DNA from: CALDTK01 sp965213735
Lineage (GTDB): Bacteria; Bacteroidota; Bacteroidia; Chitinophagales; Saprospiraceae
Direction of reading: 5' to 3'
Assembly: GCA_965213735.1 (NCBI GenBank)
Contig: CBDCAB010000006.1
Location: 2,046,001-2,110,000, forward strand
Length of the DNA stretch: 64,000 bases
The notes below the pieces were generated by a model, which ran no database searches, had not been told where the DNA came from, and saw only the letters and a program-made list of their open reading frames with translations. Positions 58,959-64,000 of the stretch are shown here, in pieces; the stretch's first letter is position 1; each line of letters begins with the position of its first letter. A program made the translations under genes and the position numbers.

Positions 58959-60224
58959 CTAGTATTTCGGCCCTAATGCCACCCGGTATATTTGGTAATA
59001 GTCGTGGGTGATAGCTTCTTCACCCACAATAGCAAATTGCGTTCCGAATCCGGCGTCTCCAACTTGCCCTGACTTGCGTAAAGGGCTTTCCCAGATCCAA
59101 TCTATACTACCAGTCTTAGCATGTACTTTATCGAAAGTGGCTTTCCCATTTGAATTGCTCAAGAAGTAGTCACCGTATGCCTCGGATACTCCCAAGTTTT
59201 GACTGAAGTCACCCATCCATAGCACTTCTCCAGTCACTATGTCTATTCCGACTGCTGGCCCTACGCCATTACTTGAAGTGAACACAATATTTTCATTAAG
59301 TGACGGGAATCCTGAATTAGAATTAATAGGTCTTCCCGCCAGCATATCAATTGTATAATTAATGTTACCAGTCAACAAATCTAATCCCACATAGGTCTCC
59401 CCGGCTCGATGGAAAACGTGTGTGCCATATATTAAAGCTGCTGAAGTGGAAGGTGTTGAGTAGGTGTTCGTAAGGTACGTGGCACCCGGAAGTAAATACA
59501 TCATAGAATCGGAGCTGAGATCATAAGCTCCAAACCATTGAATTAAGGTATCGCTCAGCTCCTCCACACCCGCTACACTAAACACCATTATCTCTCTACC
59601 CATTACATTAGCTACATTCATAGATTGCAGGCTTGACCGATTTATGTCCAAGCCAACATCAATACTAAAAGAATGGTGCCACTCGCCAAAGCTGGACGCA
59701 GTGGTATAGATGATGTCATAGGTTCTTGGCGATGTGCGTTGATAAGTATAAATTGTGTCTCCACACAAAAATGTCCCTCCGTAGTGTTTACTGTTATCGA
59801 CAGCAACTTGAGGAGTAAGTTTATCTTGTGTAAGATCAACTAAGACATTGGCTGTGCTACTTGATAAAAACAACATATTGTTATTGATTATAAACATGCG
59901 ACTGAAAGCAATCTGAAAGCTTATGTTTGGAGCGAACGCAAATGAGTCTACTATTGCGAGGTGGTCAGTCAGCTTGTACAGAATGTTTCCTGTCCCTATA
60001 GCATCAATCCTTTCCGATAGTACATAGACAAAGCCTTCATGTTCAATAAGTGCGCCAATGGGTCTTTGCCTTCCCGGAAGCCTAGTAAAGGATAAAATAG
60101 AATCCCCAGTTGGGCCTGTATACACTGGTTGGTCTATCACAGTAGCAGTGGAATTTACAAGAGATTCAGTACAGGCGAGTACACCTATTACTAAAACAAC
60201 GAGTAAGCTAATTTTAGACATCAT
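58959..60224 (-). CDS. Beta-propeller lipoprotein (PQQ-like repeats)
   Basis: About 421 residues. Lipoprotein signal LLVVLVIGVLAC (Cys after the ATG at 60224). Repeats with DIVTGEVLWMGDFSQ, HAKTGSIDWIWESPL and DLLTGNINYTI match PQQ-type propeller blades (GxxxW). No catalytic residues visible. AT-rich. Its role could be substrate or protein binding at the cell envelope; unknown. The flanks (58812-58958 and 60270-60498) hold no gene I can support. Confidence 0.78.
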   Translation of the reverse strand: MMSKISLLVVLVIGVLACTESLVNSTATVIDQPVYTGPTGDSILSFTRLPGRQRPIGALIEHEGFVYVLSERIDAIGTGNILYKLTDHLAIVDSFAFAPNISFQIAFSRMFIINNNMLFLSSSTANVLVDLTQDKLTPQVAVDNSKHYGGTFLCGDTIYTYQRTSPRTYDIIYTTASSFGEWHHSFSIDVGLDINRSSLQSMNVANVMGREIMVFSVAGVEELSDTLIQWFGAYDLSSDSMMYLLPGATYLTNTYSTPSTSAALIYGTHVFHRAGETYVGLDLLTGNINYTIDMLAGRPINSNSGFPSLNENIVFTSSNGVGPAVGIDIVTGEVLWMGDFSQNLGVSEAYGDYFLSNSNGKATFDKVHAKTGSIDWIWESPLRKSGQVGDAGFGTQFAIVGEEAITHDYYQIYRVALGPKY

Positions 60225-60498
60225 AGTCTTATTCTGTATCACAGTCAAACCAGAAATGCGAATCACCATCCAAAATCAAATCGAGATTGTCCCTAAATTT
60301 AATGTATTCCTCATTTGAAAGTGATTGTCATTAGGCTGAATTAATGTCGCGCCACCAAAAGACATGGCTGAATTGTTGGTCACGATTCCCTCATTAGGCA
60401 GATATTGGCGATTCACCACTGTTTGAGGTCTACCGGATGACCAATATACGGCGATTTTCTGGTGGAAGATGTTAATGTGGCTTAACGAGTGGCATCGC

Positions 60499-61194
60499 TT
60501 ACAAACTCCAACTTCTACCCCTAGGTACCTCACTCATCGGGTACTGCCCAATGAAGACTTCAGGTACCTCATCGTAGTTGAGGACATTCTCCCCGATGTA
60601 TTCCGACTGAAAGTAACTCTCGAGGGTGAGGCTGCGGATGCCAGTCAACAGCTCATTGATCTCGGTAGGATCGTCCTCATACTGTATGGCTTCTTCCACT
60701 TGCGTGTGGGTAGCCATGTCCCTGCTCTCGTCTTCGATCAAGTTACCTTCAATTTTAATGTCGGCCGATTCATTGCGCTCAGGAGCAACATAGTCCACGA
60801 GGTAAGTCTGCATCATGCCATCGAAGTGCTCCGGTGTTGCATCGGCCAACTCCACCTGATGATCAGCTTTGAGCGCTGCGGTAAATTTATCGAGTCGGTA
60901 AAGCAAGCGCTGTTGATCCTCCGCCTTCCAGCCATAGGTAATGAAGGTATCTAGAAAAGCTACTGACCCGAGTTCAGAGGCACTGGGTGTATCTGTCTTC
61001 GGAAGGATATGATCCTGTATAGCGCGCACAGTGGCCGCTTGCGCTGCAGAGAGCGTACTGTAGGCATAAGTCGATGAAGATTCTGCGGCTTCTTTGCATG
61101 CTTGAAGCAAAACAGCTGGCGCAATAGCAGTACTAATAGCACCCAGTCCGAGAACCTTAAGGACACTGCGACGAGAGGTTGAAGTAGCTGACAT
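60499..61194 (-). CDS. Gluconate 2-dehydrogenase subunit 3-type small subunit of a GMC dehydrogenase
   Basis: 231 residues with a Tat signal (RRSVLKVLGLGAISTAIAPAVLLQAC, lipobox-like Cys at the end). The body TLSAAQAATVRAIQDHILPKTDTPSASELG and VAFLDTFITYGWK is typical of the subunit 3 family, which is needed for export of its GMC partner. It lies 9 bases downstream of the GMC gene. Together they likely form a periplasmic glucoside 3-dehydrogenase. Confidence 0.92.
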   Translation of the reverse strand: MSATSTSRRSVLKVLGLGAISTAIAPAVLLQACKEAAESSSTYAYSTLSAAQAATVRAIQDHILPKTDTPSASELGSVAFLDTFITYGWKAEDQQRLLYRLDKFTAALKADHQVELADATPEHFDGMMQTYLVDYVAPERNESADIKIEGNLIEDESRDMATHTQVEEAIQYEDDPTEINELLTGIRSLTLESYFQSEYIGENVLNYDEVPEVFIGQYPMSEVPRGRSWSL

Positions 61195-61203
61195 ACCGAG
61201 TAG

Positions 61204-62931
61204 TTAAATAGCCTTGTTGGCGAGTTGAGCAACGGCATGATCGGCCGCGCGGGCGGTGAGTGCCATGTAGGTAAGCGATGGATTGACGCAGGAAGCACTG
61301 GTCATGCAGGCGCCGTCGGTCACGTAGACATTTTTGCAGGTGTGGACGCGGTTGTGCTTGTCGAGCACGCTCGTTTTGGGATCGTTACCCATACGAGCGG
61401 TTCCCATTTCGTGGATGCCCAGGCCGATGCCGTAGCTCCCATCGTAGGATTTTACATTCTTGAACCCAGCAGCTTCAAACATTTCCTGAGCTGCTTCGGC
61501 CATGTCTTTGCGCATCTTCAACTCGTTGTCGCGGATGGTGGTGCTGAAGCGAACGAGTGGAAGGCCCCACGTATCAACCTCGGTGCTGTCGAGGCGCATG
61601 GTATTGTCTTCATACGGCAGTATTTCGCCAAAGCCAGTCATGCCGATGCGCCACTCGCCAGGCTTGAATAGCTGATCCTTAAACTTTGCGCCATAGCCAA
61701 GTTCACGGATACCACGCGACCAACTTTCGCGGCTGGCGCCTCCCTGGTAGCCATAGCCACGGAGAAAATCCTTGTTAGTCTTACCTCCGAGGTTGCGAAA
61801 CCGAGGGATATAAAAGCCATTTGCGCGTCGTCCTTTATAGTACAAATCCTCATAGCCTTCTACGCTTGCAGAGGCGCCGACTAAGAAATGATGATCCATC
61901 ATGTTGTTGCCGAGCTGACCTGACTCGTTGGCCCAGTCGCCAGACTGCATCAAGATTGAAGTTGATCCTACAGCAGAGGCATTTAAAAAGATAACGCGCG
62001 CTGAGAACACTTCCTCCGCCCGGGTTTCTTGATCGACAACGCGCACTCCAGTGGCAAGACCAGTTGTATCATCCCGCAACACTTCGGCCACGATGGAGAA
62101 AGGCCTGAGGGTGAGGTTTCCTGTTTTGGCGGCAGCTGGAAGAGTACTAGAATTGCTGGAGAAGTAGGCACCATAAGGACAGCCACGCATGCAACGGTTG
62201 CGGTACTTGCAAGTCGTCCGATTCTGCTCTGGCCTACCCACCTGGCCGGTGAGGTGAGCGGTGCGCCCGATGGTGAGAATGCGATCGTCGAACTGCTCAC
62301 GAAGCGACTCGCGCAAGTACTGCTCAGGGGCAGTAAAGTCCATCGGCGGCTCGAAAATTCCATCGGGCAGCGCGGGCCAATTTTCTTTCATGCCGCTGAC
62401 GCCTATATAGGCCTCCACCTTGGCGTAATAAGGTTCGATATCGGCGTAGCGGATAGGCCAGTCCACAGCAACGCCTTCGCGCGCATTGGCTTCGAAATCT
62501 ATATCGCTCCACCTATAGCTTTGGCGACCCCATACCAACGAGCGACCGCCAGTTTGGTAGCCTCGAATCCAGTCGAAGCGGGTACCCTCTTCCTCTTCGT
62601 AGGGATGCTCGGTATCCTTGACAAAGTGGTGGACGTGGCTGCGGTTGGTGGTATAGCCAGTGCGGCTTTGCTTGGGATAATGAGCAGCCTCCTCGGGAGT
62701 AAGCTGCTCGCGGAGCGCATGCTCGCCCTGACCTTCATTGTCGTAGTCCCAAGGATCGAGTGAGGCTGTCGGATAATCGCCGTGCACGATGTGGCGGCCA
62801 CGCTCGAGCACGAGCACCTTCAGGCCCTTTTCGCAAAGCTCTTTGGCAGCCCAACCACCAGATATTCCCGAACCCACGACGATAGCGTCGTACTGGCGAG
62901 GGCTATCATTTTCAAAAAGCTGTATCTCCAT
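61204..62931 (-). CDS. GMC-family oxidoreductase (probable glucoside 3-dehydrogenase large subunit)
   Basis: 575 residues. FAD-binding DAIVVGSGISGGWAAKEL at residues 14-31, substrate-domain CKYRNRCMRGCPYGAYFSSNS (Cys-rich, as in membrane-linked GMC dehydrogenases), catalytic HEMGTARMG and the final NPSLTYMALTARAADH. It oxidises a sugar hydroxyl at C3 and passes electrons to a membrane carrier. No signal peptide; it is expected to be exported with its Tat-bearing small subunit. A two-mismatch motif copy lies at 62123. Confidence 0.93.
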   Translation of the reverse strand: MEIQLFENDSPRQYDAIVVGSGISGGWAAKELCEKGLKVLVLERGRHIVHGDYPTASLDPWDYDNEGQGEHALREQLTPEEAAHYPKQSRTGYTTNRSHVHHFVKDTEHPYEEEEGTRFDWIRGYQTGGRSLVWGRQSYRWSDIDFEANAREGVAVDWPIRYADIEPYYAKVEAYIGVSGMKENWPALPDGIFEPPMDFTAPEQYLRESLREQFDDRILTIGRTAHLTGQVGRPEQNRTTCKYRNRCMRGCPYGAYFSSNSSTLPAAAKTGNLTLRPFSIVAEVLRDDTTGLATGVRVVDQETRAEEVFSARVIFLNASAVGSTSILMQSGDWANESGQLGNNMMDHHFLVGASASVEGYEDLYYKGRRANGFYIPRFRNLGGKTNKDFLRGYGYQGGASRESWSRGIRELGYGAKFKDQLFKPGEWRIGMTGFGEILPYEDNTMRLDSTEVDTWGLPLVRFSTTIRDNELKMRKDMAEAAQEMFEAAGFKNVKSYDGSYGIGLGIHEMGTARMGNDPKTSVLDKHNRVHTCKNVYVTDGACMTSASCVNPSLTYMALTARAADHAVAQLANKAI

Positions 62932-63282
62932 TAGATAGTCGTTGAGGGGCTGCGGTTGAGGCGTGTGTGCACTGTTTTACCTGAGCAAGGTTGGCCTAAG
63001 GAATAGCTTTTCGACAAGCCCAACACCTTCATGTGCAAAAAAGCTCTGTCGGCTCAGCAGCTCTTATACCGATGATTGCTCGGTTTTGGCGCAAGCTGAA
63101 AGGTAAGAATACGGCTTACGGTGACGAATACCTCACGATACACCTGATGAAAATCTGAAGGTAAATGAAATAGCATTCTCACCACGCGCAACTCGTGTAG
63201 CAGTGAGTGGCAAATTTTGCAACATCCAGTTAGGGTCACACCGACTCAACTACTCGGGCGTTACTTCACTTTACACTTGTCT
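62932..63282. other. Divergent intergenic region (351 bases)
   Basis: No gene is supported. It holds one motif copy at 63083, an imperfect AAATTTTG promoter-like box near 63212 and a CTCACGAT/GTGAG-rich stretch, between the divergent GMC and HMG-CoA reductase genes. Promoters for both must lie here, but none was identified firmly. Confidence 0.5.
63083..63099 (+). repeat. Dispersed motif copy (16 of 17), intergenic
   Basis: GTTTTGGCGCAAGCTGA, one mismatch, in the GMC / HMG-CoA reductase intergenic region. Confidence 0.7.
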
Positions 63283-64000
63283 ATGGCTACTACTACATCC
63301 GATGCGACGACGCTGCTCAACAAGCTAGAAGCTGAGCGAACTATCGCTGAGGTGCTGGCGGATCTGAAGGCTCGGCCCGACACTGAGAGTTTTGGCGAAA
63401 GCCTCCAAGACTATACCTGGAGCAAGCAAGGGCAGCAGACACGACTGGGCGTAGTGCGCTCTCAAACAGGCGCTAAGCTGCAAGCGCTGGTGGAGTCGAA
63501 ACCTGTTGCCGACCCGGAAGTGCTGCGCGGCAACATTGAAAACTTCATCGGAATGACGCAGGTGCCGACGGGAGTTATTGGCCCCGTGGCAATTAACGGA
63601 ACGGCTGCCCGCGGAGGTTTTTACGTGCCCCTCGCAACAACGGAAGGCGCCTTGGTAGCCAGCTACAACCGTGGGGCAAAGGCAACGCGACTGGCAGGCG
63701 GCATCACCAGCGTCTGCCTCACCGAAGCCGTGCAACGCGCTCCACTCTTCAAATTTCGTGACCTCACCGAAGCAGGGAACTTCCTGCAGTGGGTGCTCAA
63801 GCAACGTGCTGTTTTCGACGAAATCGTAGCTGCCACCAGTCGCTACGCGAAAATTTTAGATATGCGCATTAACCTAGAGGGTAACCATGTAACTCTAATA
63901 TTTGAGTACTCCACCGGTGATGCCGCCGGACAGAATATGGTAACCATCTGTAGCGAGAAGATATGTGCTTTTATTATGGAAAATACTCCCGTAGACCCAA
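63283..64000 (+). CDS. Hydroxymethylglutaryl-CoA reductase, N-terminal part
   Basis: 239 residues are visible; the gene runs out of the window. The family motifs are ENFIGMTQVPTGVIGPV (substrate binding), YVPLATTEGALVASYNRGAKAT (with the catalytic Glu in TTEGALVAS), and YSTGDAAGQNMVTICSE (NAD(P)-binding). No membrane domain, so it is a soluble enzyme. It converts HMG-CoA to mevalonate, the committed step of the mevalonate route to isoprenoids. A dispersed motif core is read here as SFGES. Confidence 0.93.
   Translation, partial: MATTTSDATTLLNKLEAERTIAEVLADLKARPDTESFGESLQDYTWSKQGQQTRLGVVRSQTGAKLQALVESKPVADPEVLRGNIENFIGMTQVPTGVIGPVAINGTAARGGFYVPLATTEGALVASYNRGAKATRLAGGITSVCLTEAVQRAPLFKFRDLTEAGNFLQWVLKQRAVFDEIVAATSRYAKILDMRINLEGNHVTLIFEYSTGDAAGQNMVTICSEKICAFIMENTPVDP
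63389..63402 (+). repeat. Dispersed motif copy, perfect 14-base core
   Basis: GTTTTGGCGAAAGC inside the HMG-CoA reductase gene, in a third reading frame (SFGES). Confidence 0.75.

Noticed and set aside
60276..60533. 85-codon open frame on the minus strand after the small-subunit gene
   Set aside because: Overlaps the 3' end of the upstream gene, has no start signal or domain, and lies in AT-richer intergenic sequence.

Overview
The window looks like a chromosomal segment of a Bacteroidota bacterium, most likely a member of the Saprospiria (Lewinella-like). The evidence is a type IX secretion (T9SS) C-terminal sorting domain, PorV/PorQ-like and other outer-membrane barrels, a SusC/CarboxypepD-type TonB receptor, a fused MurF-Alr, an atpD-atpC pair apart from the other ATP synthase genes, a CarB without the C-terminal allosteric domain, DUF4230 and DUF3108 proteins, and promoter boxes of the TAnnTTTG type. 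No rRNA, tRNA, CRISPR array, insertion sequence or phage gene was recognised.

Layout. 1-3.5 kb: 3'-truncated large secreted protein with lamin-tail-like modules. 3.6-5.4 kb: atpC and atpD. 5.6-10.1 kb: a three-gene DUF5691 / MoxR-type AAA ATPase / DUF5682 module. 10.2-17.6 kb: scpA, two paralogous TPR-like envelope proteins, an outer-membrane barrel, coaX and purH. 17.6-24.4 kb: murF-alr fusion and three periplasmic PpiC/SurA-type proteins. 24.4-25.0 kb: non-coding 131-bp tandem repeats. 25-30.9 kb: peptide transporter, DUF4230, DUF3108, a flippase-like membrane protein, ruvC, HIT protein and greA. 31-40.1 kb: PorV-like protein, a 1392-residue surface protein and a 1236-residue TonB receptor. 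40.4-48.4 kb: 2-hydroxyacid dehydrogenase, lipoproteins, carB, a shortened DtxR/MntR regulator next to a decayed cupin gene, and a YdeI-like protein. 48.4-48.8 kb: dense short repeats. 48.8-62.9 kb: sugar catabolism genes (three TIM-barrel sugar isomerase/epimerases, MFS transporter, Gfo/Idh/MocA oxidoreductase, DUF1080 3-keto-disaccharide hydrolase, GMC oxidoreductase with its small Tat-exported subunit) mixed with YwqK-repeat and T9SS proteins. 63.3 kb to the end: start of HMG-CoA reductase.

Functionally, the 48.8-62.9 kb block reads as a 3-keto-glycoside pathway. A periplasmic GMC/small-subunit dehydrogenase would oxidise a disaccharide or glycoside at C3, the DUF1080 hydrolase would cleave it, and isomerases, an oxidoreductase and a transporter would process the product.

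The most striking feature is a non-coding signal: a 14-17 bp asymmetric motif, GTTTTGGCGAAAGCTGA, found in about 10 perfect-core and at least 7 one-mismatch copies. It occurs on both strands, in all three reading frames, inside unrelated genes and between genes. The window also carries several G-rich 7-bp tandem arrays; one of them supplies the last codons and stop codons of two convergent genes.
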